From: Clostridium tetanomorphum
GTDB lineage: Bacteria; Bacillota; Clostridia; Clostridiales; Clostridiaceae
Length of the DNA: 64,000 nt
NCBI RefSeq assembly: GCF_017873215.1
Contig: NZ_JAGGKA010000011.1
Coordinates: forward strand, 86,497 to 150,496
Direction: 5' to 3'
The translations under genes and the position numbers were made by a program. The notes beneath the pieces were generated by a model. That model was given only the letters and a program-made list of their open reading frames with translations, was not told where the DNA came from and made no database searches. Each line of letters opens with the position of its first letter. Positions within the stretch are counted from its first letter, which is position 1. Below, piece by piece: positions 16,746 to 26,356 of the stretch.

Positions 16746-19700
16746 GTTGCTTTTTATAATGTCTCCAATGGATTCAGTATATAAACTAAAGGAAGTAAAG
16801 CTGAGTTTACAAGAAAAATATAAAGATCAATTTTCTATGAAATTTATAGATACCTATACAATAGATGAAAATCCAGAAGAATTTAATCGATGTATAAAAG
16901 AAATAGAAAGCTCAGATATGATCTTTATTACAGCTCATGGTGGAATAACTTATTTTAAGAGCTTAGATAAAATTATGGATAAGTATCAGGGGAAAAAGAG
17001 ATTTTTTATTCATTCAGGAATACAGGATGAAAATGCTTCCCTATTAAAGAAATCTGGAATTTCACAAAAAGAATATGTGGAAATACTTCGCTATTTTTTA
17101 ATAGATGATAATGAAAATTTGGAAAATATGATATTACACTTAGCAGTATATTTTGGAGGGGAAAATTATAAGGTTAATCCACCTAGATATCCTAATTGGG
17201 AGGGGATATATTACCCAGGAAAAAATATTGAAGACTATGAAGAATACATAGAAGAAGCAAAAAAATCCGGAAGACCTATTATTGGTATTTTGTTTTACAG
17301 TAAATATATGAGAGAAAATAACCTTAAACATATAGATACATTTATAAGAGAGATAGAAGTTTTAGGAGGTGTACCGCTAGCGGTATATACAGCTACTGCC
17401 CCAGATTCATCTGTTGGATGTAGAGGATTTCAATGGACATTAGATAACATATTAATGAAAGAAGGAAAACCTATAGTCCATGCAATCATAAATACCATTG
17501 GATATTCACAGAGCATATTATCAAATCCTGGAGATGGTACAACTACAGTGGAAAAGAGTATATTTGAAAGCATAGGAGTACCAGTACTTCAAGCATTAAA
17601 CACCTATCAAAGCTTTGATACTTGGAAAAATTCAATACAGGGGATTGATATGATGTCTCTTACAGGGAATGTTTATTATCCAGAATTTGATGGACAAATT
17701 ATTACTGTAACTACCTCTTATTGCGAAAGAGTAGTGGATGAAATAGGAGAAAGGTTAGTATTTAAGCCAATTGAAGAAAGAATTAATAAGGTTTGTAGGT
17801 TAGCATTAAACTGGGCAAAGCTTAGAACTATAGACAATAAAGATAAAAAAGTAGCAATACTTTTCCATAACATGCCTCCAAGAAATGATATGATTGGATG
17901 CGCTTTTGGACTTGATACTCCTGCTGCTGTATTGGACATGGTAAAGGCTCTAAAGAAAGAAGGCGTATATACAGAATACGATTTTGAAAATGGAGATGAA
18001 ATAATAAATAGAATTATAGATGCAGTGAGCAATGATATGAGATGGTTTTCTGCAGAAAAAGCTTTAGAAAAAAGTGTAGATATAATAGATGGTAATTTAT
18101 ATAGACAGTGGTTTTCTAAGCTTGGAGAATCTGTGCAGGAAAAAATGGTACATGATTGGGACACTCCTCCAGGAGAGTTTATGGTATTTGATGATAAACT
18201 TCCTGTGCCAGGTATCATAAATGGAAATATATTTATAGGACTTCAGCCTCAAAGAGGTTATGAGGAAAAGGCAGATGAAGTTTATCACAGTACAGATATT
18301 GTTCCTCCCCATCAATACATAGCCTTTTATAAATGGATAAAGAATGTATTTAAGGCAGATGTGATTGCTCATATAGGTACCCATGGAACAGTAGAATGGC
18401 TTCCAGGAAAAGAAGTTGGATTATCAGAAAATTGTTATACAGATATTTGTATTGATGATATGCCTCATGTTTATCCCTATAGCATAAATGTGGTGGGAGA
18501 AGGAATTCAGGTAAAAAGAAGAGGATGTGGAGTTATTTTAGATCATCTTATTCCTTCACTTACACAGAGTGGAACCTATGGCGAAATGGAAAATATTGAT
18601 GAATTGATAAAGCAGTATTACCATGCTAAGCAGGGAGATAATACAAAGGTAAAACATATACAGGATGAAATAATAGAGTTAGTTATAAAAAACAACTATC
18701 ATATTGATTTAAATATGAGCAAAGAAGAAATACAGGGTGATTTTGAAGACTTTATGGAGCGCTTTCATGGCTGGATTGAGGAAATTAAAAATTCTTTAAT
18801 AAAAGATGGGTTACATCTGTTTGGAAGGGTTCCACAAGGAGAAAGGTTTGAAAATTTAGTTTCTGCCCTTTTAAGATTATCTAACGGTAATGTGTGCTCA
18901 TTAATTAATGGTGTATGTACTGCTTATGGATTAGATTATGAACATTTAAAGAATCATCCATATGAAACTAATAATGAAGGCGTAACAAATTTAATGCTCT
19001 TAGACAAAATGGAAGAAGTAAGTAGAGAAATAATAAAAAAGCTTCACAATTCAGACTACACAGTTGAAGCTATTGAAAATATATTAGTAGAATACTTTAA
19101 AAAACAGCCTGTAGAAAAAGTAAGAAAGTTATATGAAACTCTTAAGTTTGCAGCTACTGTTGTTAAAGATAAATTAGATTCTACCACAGATGAAATAAAA
19201 CATTTTGTATATGGAGTAAATGGAAAATTTGTTCCACCTGGCGGCTCAGGAAGTCCAACTAGAGGTAGAGTGGATATATTACCTACAGGAAGAAATTTTT
19301 ATTCCATAGACCCAACCTCAGTTCCTACTAAAGCAGCATGGAAGGTAGGTAAACAACTTGGGGATAACTTAATTAATAGATATTTAAAGGATGATGGAAA
19401 ATATCCTGAAACTGTTGCAATGATTGTGTATGCAGGAGAAACAATGAAAACCTGTGGAGATGACATAGCAGAAGCACTTTATTTAATGGGAATAAAACCT
19501 AAATGGTTAGAAAGTACGGATAAGGTGGTAGGACTTGAAGTTATGCCATTACAAGAATTAAAAAGACCAAGAATTGATGTTACATTAAGAATCTCTGGAC
19601 TTTTCAGAGATACCTTTCCAAATATTATTGAACTAGTTGAGGATGGAGTTAATCTTGCAGCGGGTCTTGATGAGGGTGAAGATGTTAATTATATAAGAAA

Positions 19701-20493
19701 AAATATATTTAATGAAGTTAATGAACTAGTTAAGAATGGAATGAATGTTGAAGAAGCACAACAGGAGGCTAGTTTAAGAATTTTTGGATGCCCTCCAGGA
19801 ACTTATGGTGCAGGTGTGGATGTATTAATTAACAGCAAGAATTGGAATGACTTTACTGACCTTGGGAATGTATATGCTCTTTGGAGTGGACATGCTTATG
19901 GACGTAAAATTCATGGTAAAAAGACGAAAGAGGTTTTTGAAAGAAGAATGTCTTTAACTGAAATAACTGTTAAAAATGAATCTTCACAGGAGATAGATAT
20001 TCTTGATAGTGATGATTTTTATAACTATCATGGAGGAATGATAGCAGCGGTAAGAACATTCTCAGGAAAAATACCTAAATCTTACTCTGGAGATACAAGC
20101 GATCCAGCTAGAGCCAAGGTAAGGGAAGTTAAGGAAGAAACAGCAAGAATAATGCGTTCTAGAATTTTAAATCCAAAGTGGTTTGAAGGACTTAAGCCTC
20201 ATGGATATAAGGGAGCTCAAGAGATTTCTGGAATGGTGGATTTTGTATTTGGATGGGATGCAACAGCAGATGTTATTGAAGACTGGATGTATGAAAAGAT
20301 AAGTGAAGCATATCTTTTTGATGATGAAAGAAGAGAATGGATAAAAAGTGTAAACCCATGGGCTATACACAGTATGGTAGAAAGATTACTAGAAGCTAAT
20401 CAAAGAGGTATGTGGAATGGAGATAAGGAAAGTATAGATAAATTAAAACAATTATATATGGACATAGAAGGGGACATAGAAGAATATGTTTAA
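16738..20493 (+). CDS. cobN: CobN-like cobaltochelatase large subunit
   Basis: A 1251-residue CobN/BchH-family protein. The core motif HIGTHGTVEWLPGKEVGL (about residue 545) and NVVGEGIQVKRRG (about 585) are standard family signatures. The length matches CobN (about 1270) better than ChlH (about 1330). Known members bind the tetrapyrrole and insert cobalt or magnesium with ATP-driven help from ChlI/ChlD-type partners, both encoded downstream. The ATG at 16738 follows AGGAGG (16724-16729), so upstream in-frame ATG 16717 is unlikely. CobN-dependent insertion belongs to the oxygen-associated cobalamin pathway, yet this is an anaerobe-type genome and no ring-synthesis gene is nearby. The substrate could be a salvaged corrinoid or another tetrapyrrole. 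Confidence 0.9.
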   Translation: MFKLLFIMSPMDSVYKLKEVKLSLQEKYKDQFSMKFIDTYTIDENPEEFNRCIKEIESSDMIFITAHGGITYFKSLDKIMDKYQGKKRFFIHSGIQDENASLLKKSGISQKEYVEILRYFLIDDNENLENMILHLAVYFGGENYKVNPPRYPNWEGIYYPGKNIEDYEEYIEEAKKSGRPIIGILFYSKYMRENNLKHIDTFIREIEVLGGVPLAVYTATAPDSSVGCRGFQWTLDNILMKEGKPIVHAIINTIGYSQSILSNPGDGTTTVEKSIFESIGVPVLQALNTYQSFDTWKNSIQGIDMMSLTGNVYYPEFDGQIITVTTSYCERVVDEIGERLVFKPIEERINKVCRLALNWAKLRTIDNKDKKVAILFHNMPPRNDMIGCAFGLDTPAAVLDMVKALKKEGVYTEYDFENGDEIINRIIDAVSNDMRWFSAEKALEKSVDIIDGNLYRQWFSKLGESVQEKMVHDWDTPPGEFMVFDDKLPVPGIINGNIFIGLQPQRGYEEKADEVYHSTDIVPPHQYIAFYKWIKNVFKADVIAHIGTHGTVEWLPGKEVGLSENCYTDICIDDMPHVYPYSINVVGEGIQVKRRGCGVILDHLIPSLTQSGTYGEMENIDELIKQYYHAKQGDNTKVKHIQDEIIELVIKNNYHIDLNMSKEEIQGDFEDFMERFHGWIEEIKNSLIKDGLHLFGRVPQGERFENLVSALLRLSNGNVCSLINGVCTAYGLDYEHLKNHPYETNNEGVTNLMLLDKMEEVSREIIKKLHNSDYTVEAIENILVEYFKKQPVEKVRKLYETLKFAATVVKDKLDSTTDEIKHFVYGVNGKFVPPGGSGSPTRGRVDILPTGRNFYSIDPTSVPTKAAWKVGKQLGDNLINRYLKDDGKYPETVAMIVYAGETMKTCGDDIAEALYLMGIKPKWLESTDKVVGLEVMPLQELKRPRIDVTLRISGLFRDTFPNIIELVEDGVNLAAGLDEGEDVNYIRKNIFNEVNELVKNGMNVEEAQQEASLRIFGCPPGTYGAGVDVLINSKNWNDFTDLGNVYALWSGHAYGRKIHGKKTKEVFERRMSLTEITVKNESSQEIDILDSDDFYNYHGGMIAAVRTFSGKIPKSYSGDTSDPARAKVREVKEETARIMRSRILNPKWFEGLKPHGYKGAQEISGMVDFVFGWDATADVIEDWMYEKISEAYLFDDERREWIKSVNPWAIHSMVERLLEANQRGMWNGDKESIDKLKQLYMDIEGDIEEYV

Positions 20494-21529
20494 TAATTTA
20501 AATTTTTTAGTACTATGGTTGACTAATGACTGTAATTTAAGATGTAAATACTGTTACGCAAGTGCAGGGGATAAAAATGAATATATGACCTTTGAAACAG
20601 CAAAAAAAGCATTAGAAATACCAAAGTCAAAATTTAAGCTTCAACTAGCAGGAGGAGAACCCCTTTTAAACTTTAAACTTATTAAGGATATATATGAATA
20701 CTTAAGAGAGAATAAACCAGAGATTAGAATGCAGATGCAGACCAATGGAGCTTTAATAAATAGTGGAATTGCAAAAGAAATTAAAAAAATGAATATATCC
20801 CTAGGAGTAAGTTTGGATGGCACTATAGAAGTTAATGAGAAACTAAGAGGCGGTACAAAGGATGTTATAAATGGAATAAAAACCTTAGCACAGGAAGGCA
20901 TAATGGTAAATTTAAATTGTGTTGTAACTGAGGAAAACATTGAATATTTATATAAGCTTGTAGATTTAGCATTATATCTTGGCAATGTGGGAGGAATAGG
21001 TCTTGACTTATTAAGGGATACTGGGAGAACTTGTAAAAGTGATGTGAAAAGAGCAGTTCCTTCTCAAATTAAAAAGCATTTAAGAGAAGCTCATAATAGA
21101 ACAATTGAACTATGGAAACTAACAGGAAGAAGGATTATTATAAGGGAAATAGAGGATGCAAGAAAAAGAATTATAGAAGGTAAGGGATGTATAACTTATT
21201 GCCATGCAGTTTATGGAGGATCTATGGTAGTACATCCAGATGGAAACGTGTATCCTTGTGGTTCCCTGAGTGGCAGTGAGAAATACTATATGGGAAATAT
21301 TTATGATTTATCTTCCCAAAGAGAAGTTAGAATTAATAACAATAAAGCTGAATCCTGTAATGGTTGTAAATATGAAAAAATTTGTGTAGGAGCATGTCCT
21401 GCAAGAAACATTATAAATGGTAAAACTCATGGAGTTGCCATTGAAGATTGTGTTTTAAGAAAAACTGCCTTTGAAATAGTAGAAGAAGAAATCATAAAAA
21501 ACACAGAGGAGGGGTATGAAAATTGCTAG
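20486..21529 (+). CDS. Radical SAM/SPASM protein
   Basis: A 347-residue radical SAM enzyme. The [4Fe-4S]-binding motif CNLRCKYC lies at residues 16-23, followed by LAGGEPLLN. The C-terminal part holds a SPASM-type cysteine cluster (about residues 235-325: a GKGCITYC pair, VYPCG, then CNGCKYEKICVGACP and a final EDC), which should bind one or two extra Fe-S clusters. Relatives modify peptides or tetrapyrroles; haem-pathway enzymes AhbC/AhbD belong to this wider group. It overlaps cobN by eight bases and no precursor peptide is evident, so a role on the chelatase substrate is more attractive than peptide maturation. The exact reaction is unknown. The next gene's ribosome binding site lies within its 3' end. 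Confidence 0.8.
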   Translation: MFNNLNFLVLWLTNDCNLRCKYCYASAGDKNEYMTFETAKKALEIPKSKFKLQLAGGEPLLNFKLIKDIYEYLRENKPEIRMQMQTNGALINSGIAKEIKKMNISLGVSLDGTIEVNEKLRGGTKDVINGIKTLAQEGIMVNLNCVVTEENIEYLYKLVDLALYLGNVGGIGLDLLRDTGRTCKSDVKRAVPSQIKKHLREAHNRTIELWKLTGRRIIIREIEDARKRIIEGKGCITYCHAVYGGSMVVHPDGNVYPCGSLSGSEKYYMGNIYDLSSQREVRINNNKAESCNGCKYEKICVGACPARNIINGKTHGVAIEDCVLRKTAFEIVEEEIIKNTEEGYENC

Positions 21530-22362
21530 TTATTAAGAATCTTACTAAAAAATATGACAATTTGACAGCAGTAAATGAGTTGAATTTAGAAATTAAGAAA
21601 GGTGAATTTTTTGGGCTTTTAGGACCCAATGGAGCAGGAAAAAGTACAACTATTAGAATGATAAGTACATTAACTCTAATTACATCAGGAGATATTATTA
21701 TAAATAATAAAAGTATGGATAGAAACTTAAAAGAAGTTAAGATGAAAATAGGCGTAGTACCCCAAGGAAATAATTTAGAAGTAGAAATGACAGCCTGGGA
21801 AAATCTAGAGCTTCATGGAAGGCTTTACAATATGCCCAAAGATATAAGAAGAAAAAGAATAGAGGAGTTATTAGAGTTTACAGAGCTTAATAAAAGAGCT
21901 AATGACCTTGTTAAAGGATATTCTGGTGGTATGAAAAGAAAGCTTATGATTGCAAGAGCACTTATGCATAAGCCTGATTTGCTTCTTTTAGATGAACCAA
22001 CTGTAGGACTTGATGCAACTGCAAGAAGAAAAATGTGGGATTTACTTAAAACATTGAAAGATAAAGGGTTAACAGTACTATTAACAACTCATTATATTGA
22101 AGAAGCGGAAGTTTTATGTGATAGAGTAGGACTTATAGATGGAGGGCATTTAATTGAACTAGATTCCCCTGAAAGATTAATTGAAAAGGTTGGAAAATAT
22201 ACTGTTGAACATTTCCAAAATGGAGAAACAAAAGAAGAGTTTTTTGAAAAGAGAGAGGAAGCAGCTTCATTTGCTGCTGAATTACAAGGAAGTGTAAATA
22301 TTAGACCTTCAAACTTGGAAGATGTGTTTATTAAATTAACCAACAGAAGGGTGGGAGCATAA
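21523..22362 (+). CDS. ABC-2 type exporter ATPase (DrrA-like)
   Basis: A 279-residue ATPase with Walker A GPNGAGKST, signature YSGGMKRK, Walker B LLLLDEPT and the VGLDATAR D-loop typical of DrrA-type exporters. The C-terminal tail (VNIRPSNLEDVFIKLT) is also DrrA-like. The start is TTG at 21523, eight bases after GAGGAGGGG; the ATG at 21516 is out of frame. It pairs with the permease that begins on its stop codon. Within this operon it may export a tetrapyrrole product or by-product, or protect against one; the substrate is not evident. Confidence 0.88.
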   Translation: MLVIKNLTKKYDNLTAVNELNLEIKKGEFFGLLGPNGAGKSTTIRMISTLTLITSGDIIINNKSMDRNLKEVKMKIGVVPQGNNLEVEMTAWENLELHGRLYNMPKDIRRKRIEELLEFTELNKRANDLVKGYSGGMKRKLMIARALMHKPDLLLLDEPTVGLDATARRKMWDLLKTLKDKGLTVLLTTHYIEEAEVLCDRVGLIDGGHLIELDSPERLIEKVGKYTVEHFQNGETKEEFFEKREEAASFAAELQGSVNIRPSNLEDVFIKLTNRRVGA

Positions 22363-23096
22363 TGTGGACCTTTTCAAGCATTTTATGGCAAGAATATGTA
22401 TTATTTAAACGTAAATTTTGGACTATAACTTTAGCAGCTATGGTTTCTCCTATTTTATATTTAATAGCTTTTGGATGGGGGTTAGGTGGAGGATTAACTG
22501 TAGAAGGAAAGTCTTACATAAATTTTGTAATACCAGGTATTATTGCTTTAACTACAATGACAACAAGCTATAGTAATACAGCTAATTCAGTAAATATATC
22601 AAGAATATTTTATAAAACCTTTGAAGCATTTATGATGGCCCCAATTACTGTAGCTTCTTATGCTTTAGGAAAAATAGTAGCTGGAGCATTAATGGGAATG
22701 TATTCATCATTATTAATAATAGTTTTATCCTTAGTTTTTAAAACAGGATTAATAATAACACCTTATTTTATTTTAATAATTATGCTTAATTGTTTAGTAT
22801 TTGCAGCAGTAGGATTTACAGCAGGTATATTTATAAATTCTCATAGCGATATGGCAAAGTTTTCAAGTTTTGTTATAACTCCAATGTCCTTTTTATGTGG
22901 TACATTTTTCTCTTTAGATAAAATGCCAGGAGTAATAAAAAATATTATATGGATATTACCTCTTACCCACACCAGTTTAGGGCTTAGAAGTAGTGGGGAA
23001 GATTTAATGAATGTGGTTGTTCATCCTATTATTTTAATTGTTTATTTTACAGTTATTTGTTTTATAGGAATTAAAGGATGCAAAAGAGCTGAGTAA
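22362..23096 (+). CDS. ABC-2 type permease
   Basis: A 244-residue membrane protein with six hydrophobic helices in the ABC-2 arrangement. The helix containing AAVGFTAGIFINSHSDMAKF and the MSFLCGTFFSLDKMP segment are characteristic of DrrB/NodJ-like exporters. It starts on the last base of the ATPase stop codon (TAATG), so the two are coupled and form one exporter. It is located between the radical SAM gene and chlI. Confidence 0.85.
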   Translation: MWTFSSILWQEYVLFKRKFWTITLAAMVSPILYLIAFGWGLGGGLTVEGKSYINFVIPGIIALTTMTTSYSNTANSVNISRIFYKTFEAFMMAPITVASYALGKIVAGALMGMYSSLLIIVLSLVFKTGLIITPYFILIIMLNCLVFAAVGFTAGIFINSHSDMAKFSSFVITPMSFLCGTFFSLDKMPGVIKNIIWILPLTHTSLGLRSSGEDLMNVVVHPIILIVYFTVICFIGIKGCKRAE

Positions 23097-23127
23097 AAGC
23101 ACTTAAATTTGAAGGGAGTTTTATAAA

Positions 23128-24168
23128 ATGAAAAATATAAAAAAGGTTTATCCATTTACAGCAATTGTTGGACAGGAAAATATGAAAAAGGCATTAATAC
23201 TTAATGTTATAAATCCATCTCTTGGTGGAGTTTTAATTAGAGGGGAAAAAGGAACAGCTAAATCAACAGCAGTTCGTGCATTAGCACAACTTTTACCAGA
23301 AAGAGAACAGGTGGAAGGATGTATTTTTGGATGTGATCCTGAGGATAAAGGAAGTATGTGTGCAAATTGCCGTGAAAAAATGAAAAAGGGGCAGAAACTA
23401 AATAAAGTAAAGGAAAAAATGAAAGTGGTAGATTTACCTGTTAGTGCTACAGAAGATAGAGTAGTAGGTACTTTAGATATTGAGTATGCAATCAAAAAAG
23501 GAGAAAAGAAATTTGAACCAGGAATTTTAGCACAGTCAAACAGAAATATTCTTTATGTTGATGAAGTAAATCTTCTTGATGATCATGTAGTAGATGTTTT
23601 ATTGGATTCTGCTGCTATGGGGGTAAATACAATAGAGAGAGAAGGTGTATCCTTTTCTCATCCAGCTAAATTCATTCTTGTTGGCACTATGAATCCAGAA
23701 GAAGGAGATTTAAGACCTCAGCTTTTAGATAGATTTGGTATGGTGGTTGATGTAATAGGAGAAAGAGATACTGAAAAAAGAGTACAAGTAATAAAAAGAA
23801 GACTAGAATATGAAAATGATAGTGAAGCTTTTATATCAAGCTATGATAAAGAACAGCAAAAGTTAAGAGATAAAATTTCAAAGGCTAAGGAAATTTTAAA
23901 GGAAGTAACCTTTGATGACAAAACATTACAAATGGCTGCAACAATAAGCATAGAAATGGATGTAGATGGCCATAGAGCAGATATAAGCATGATCAAAACT
24001 GCAATGACTATAGCTGCTTTTAATGGTAGGGATAAAGTAAATAGTAAAGATATGATAGAAGCAGCAGAACTTACACTTCCACATAGAATGAGAAGAAAGC
24101 CATTTGAAGAAGGAGTTATGGATTTTTCTAAAGTTGAAGAAATAATTAATGAAATAGAAAGGGGTTAA
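23128..24168 (+). CDS. chlI: Chelatase AAA+ ATPase subunit (ChlI/BchI type)
   Basis: A 346-residue AAA+ protein. Walker [10 protein letters not shown] is at about residues 39-47. A four-cysteine insertion (about 72-92, [13 protein letters not shown]) of the type seen in ChlI/BchI is present. Walker B is LYVDEVNLL, and the sensor region is [19 protein letters not shown]. It forms the motor ring that drives metal insertion by the large CobN/ChlH subunit. GGGAG upstream sets the start. With cobN and the following chlD gene this completes a three-subunit chelatase in one transcript. Confidence 0.92.
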   Translation: MKNIKKVYPFTAIVGQENMKKALILNVINPSLGGVLIRGEKGTAKSTAVRALAQLLPEREQVEGCIFGCDPEDKGSMCANCREKMKKGQKLNKVKEKMKVVDLPVSATEDRVVGTLDIEYAIKKGEKKFEPGILAQSNRNILYVDEVNLLDDHVVDVLLDSAAMGVNTIEREGVSFSHPAKFILVGTMNPEEGDLRPQLLDRFGMVVDVIGERDTEKRVQVIKRRLEYENDSEAFISSYDKEQQKLRDKISKAKEILKEVTFDDKTLQMAATISIEMDVDGHRADISMIKTAMTIAAFNGRDKVNSKDMIEAAELTLPHRMRRKPFEEGVMDFSKVEEIINEIERG

Positions 24169-24300
24169 GACAGAGGACAGAGGAGAATTTACAGTTGACA
24201 ATTGACAGTTAAGGAGGCTTTTCTTTACAGAAAAGCTTTAAATAAATTTTAAGTTAAAGATTTTCTGTGGGAAAGCGGAAGAAAATCCTCCTTATTTATT
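24169..24300. repeat. Intergenic repeat-like element
   Basis: The spacer between chlI and chlD holds short tandem units (GACAGAG twice near 24169-24183 and TTGACA/ATTGACAG near 24194-24208). It also holds a perfect hairpin GCTTTTCT/AGAAAAGC (24217-24236) and an outer inverted pair AAGGAGG (24211-24217) / CCTCCTT (24287-24293). This pattern is typical of small non-coding, mobile-looking intergenic repeats in clostridia. It separates two subunits that would otherwise be adjacent. Confidence 0.5.
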
Positions 24301-24361
24301 CTTTATTATTTCTTATTTATTTTTCGAAAAATATTACAGAAAAGAAAGGAGTGATTCTTGG

Positions 24362-26320
24362 GTGATTAGAAAAAATTGTATATATCCTTTTGCGGCAGTT
24401 ATCGGACAGGAAAAAGTTAAAAAAGCTCTTATGCTAAATGTAATCAATCCATCTATAGGAGGAGTTTTGATAAGTGGAGAAAAAGGTACAGCAAAATCCA
24501 CTCTGGTAAGAGGGCTAGCTCAGTTAATGAAAGATATGCAGGTTATTGATTTGCCTTTAAATGTAACAGAAGATAGATTAATTGGAACAATCGATATTGA
24601 AAAGGCAATTACTAAGGGTGAGAGAAGCTTTGAACCAGGAATATTAAAAAAAGCTCATGGAAACATTTTATATGTGGATGAAGTTAATCTTTTAAGTGAA
24701 CATATTGTTAATTGTCTTCTTGAAGTATCTGCTTCTGGAGTAAATCATATTGAAAGAGAAGGTATATCTTTTCAGCATGAGTCACGTTTTGTTTTAGTTG
24801 GAACAATGAATCCAGAGGAAGGAAATTTAAGATCACAGTTTTTAGATAGGTTTGGATTATATTTAGGTGTTAAGGGAAGTTCAGATATAGTAGAAAGAAA
24901 AGAAATAATAAAAAGAAGATTAAAATATGAGGAAAATCCAGTAGAGTACATAAATGCATGGAAAAACGAATCAGATAATATTTCAAATAAAATACTAAGG
25001 GCTAAGGATTGTATAACCAAGGTTGAAGTTTCAGAAAGCGTAATGAAGCTTGCAGCGCAAATTTCTAAAGAGGCAAATTGCTGTGGACATAGGGCAGAAC
25101 TTGTAATAGTGGAAACTGCTAAGGCAATAGCAGCTTTTGAAAACAGAAAGAATATTACAATCAGTGATATTAAGGAAGCAGCTGAGTTGGCACTTCCTCA
25201 TAGAATGAGAGAACTTCCGCCTCAAATGGATGATCCTCAGCAAAATGAAGATGAAGAGCAAGATGAAAATGAAGATGAATCAGAAGAAAATAACATGGAA
25301 GATAATATGGAGGATAATCCTGAACCAAACAATAATCCAATGAAAAATGATGATGAGTCTAGTGAACAAACTGATGATAAACCCAATGATGGAAAAGAAG
25401 ATGATAGTGAAGAAGAAAATTTAGATAATAATTTAGATGACAAAAAAGAAGATGAAAATGATAAAAATGATGTAAATAATGATGTTATAGATGACATAGG
25501 GAGAATATTTACAACAAAATCTTTAAACATTCAGCCTATGGACAGAAAAAAACGTAAAGGCAACGGAAAAAGAAGCAGAACTAAAACAGATTTAATACAA
25601 GGAAGATATATAAGATATTCATTCCCTAGAGAAAAAGCAAGAGATATAGCTTTTGATGCTACTCTTAGAGCAGCTGCTCCATACCAGAAATTAAGAGAAA
25701 AAAATGGACTTGCAGTTGCTATAGATAAAAGTGACTTTAGGGAAAAGGTGAGAGAAAAGAGAACAGGAAGCACTATATTATTTATTGTGGATGCTAGTGG
25801 TTCTATGGGGGCTAAAAAGAGAATGACCGCAGTTAAAGGAGCAGTAGTTTCACTTCTTACAGATGCGTACCAAAAAAGAGACAAGGTAGGTATGATAGCT
25901 TTTAGAAAAAAAGAAGCAGAAGTTTTATTAGGAATTACTCGAAGTGTAGATTTGGCACAAAAGAGTCTTAAAACACTGCCAACAGGAGGAAAAACTCCAC
26001 TAGCAGCTGGACTTTCTAAGGGATACGAAATTTTAAAAGGGGCTAAAAAGAAAGAGCCAGATATGGTGTCGGTTATAGTACTTGTATCAGATGGAAGGGC
26101 TAATTCATCACTAAATGGAGGAGATGCTTTTCAAGAGGCTATAAATATGGGGAAAATAATTGCAGAAGAAGGCATACAAACAATAGTTATAGATACAGAG
26201 CAGGATTTTATAAAGCTTGGCCTTGCTAAAGAAATCGCTCAGACTATGAATGCACAATACTATAAGATAGAAGAACTTGAAGCAGGAGAAATTGCAGGAG
26301 CTGTAAGAGGCTGTGTTTAA
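24362..26320 (+). CDS. chlD: Chelatase subunit D (ChlD/BchD type)
   Basis: A 652-residue protein. Residues about 1-280 are an AAA+ module close to ChlI, with an intact Walker [10 protein letters not shown] and [17 protein letters not shown] strongly acidic, Asn/Asp/Glu-rich linker follows (about 285-390). A C-terminal von Willebrand A domain carries the metal-binding MIDAS parts DASGSMG (about residue 477), [11 protein letters not shown] and LVSDGRAN. ChlD bridges the ChlI ring and the CobN-type catalytic subunit. The AAA+ module of many D subunits is degenerate, so the intact P-loop here is notable. The start is GTG at 24362, ten bases after AAGGAG. Confidence 0.9.
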   Translation: MIRKNCIYPFAAVIGQEKVKKALMLNVINPSIGGVLISGEKGTAKSTLVRGLAQLMKDMQVIDLPLNVTEDRLIGTIDIEKAITKGERSFEPGILKKAHGNILYVDEVNLLSEHIVNCLLEVSASGVNHIEREGISFQHESRFVLVGTMNPEEGNLRSQFLDRFGLYLGVKGSSDIVERKEIIKRRLKYEENPVEYINAWKNESDNISNKILRAKDCITKVEVSESVMKLAAQISKEANCCGHRAELVIVETAKAIAAFENRKNITISDIKEAAELALPHRMRELPPQMDDPQQNEDEEQDENEDESEENNMEDNMEDNPEPNNNPMKNDDESSEQTDDKPNDGKEDDSEEENLDNNLDDKKEDENDKNDVNNDVIDDIGRIFTTKSLNIQPMDRKKRKGNGKRSRTKTDLIQGRYIRYSFPREKARDIAFDATLRAAAPYQKLREKNGLAVAIDKSDFREKVREKRTGSTILFIVDASGSMGAKKRMTAVKGAVVSLLTDAYQKRDKVGMIAFRKKEAEVLLGITRSVDLAQKSLKTLPTGGKTPLAAGLSKGYEILKGAKKKEPDMVSVIVLVSDGRANSSLNGGDAFQEAINMGKIIAEEGIQTIVIDTEQDFIKLGLAKEIAQTMNAQYYKIEELEAGEIAGAVRGCV

Positions 26321-26356
26321 AACACCACTGTAGGTGATTTAAGGAGATGGAGTTAA

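Noticed and set aside
20486..23096. RiPP (modified peptide) cluster: radical SAM/SPASM enzyme plus ABC exporter
   Set aside because: cobN, the radical SAM gene and the exporter genes overlap with no room for a precursor peptide, and no short cysteine-rich frame is seen next to them. It is kept only as a less likely alternative.
16738..26320. Chlorophyll-type magnesium chelatase
   Set aside because: The ChlI/ChlD/CobN set could be read as Mg-chelatase, but no other chlorophyll gene is present, the large subunit length fits CobN, and the riboswitch points to corrinoids.
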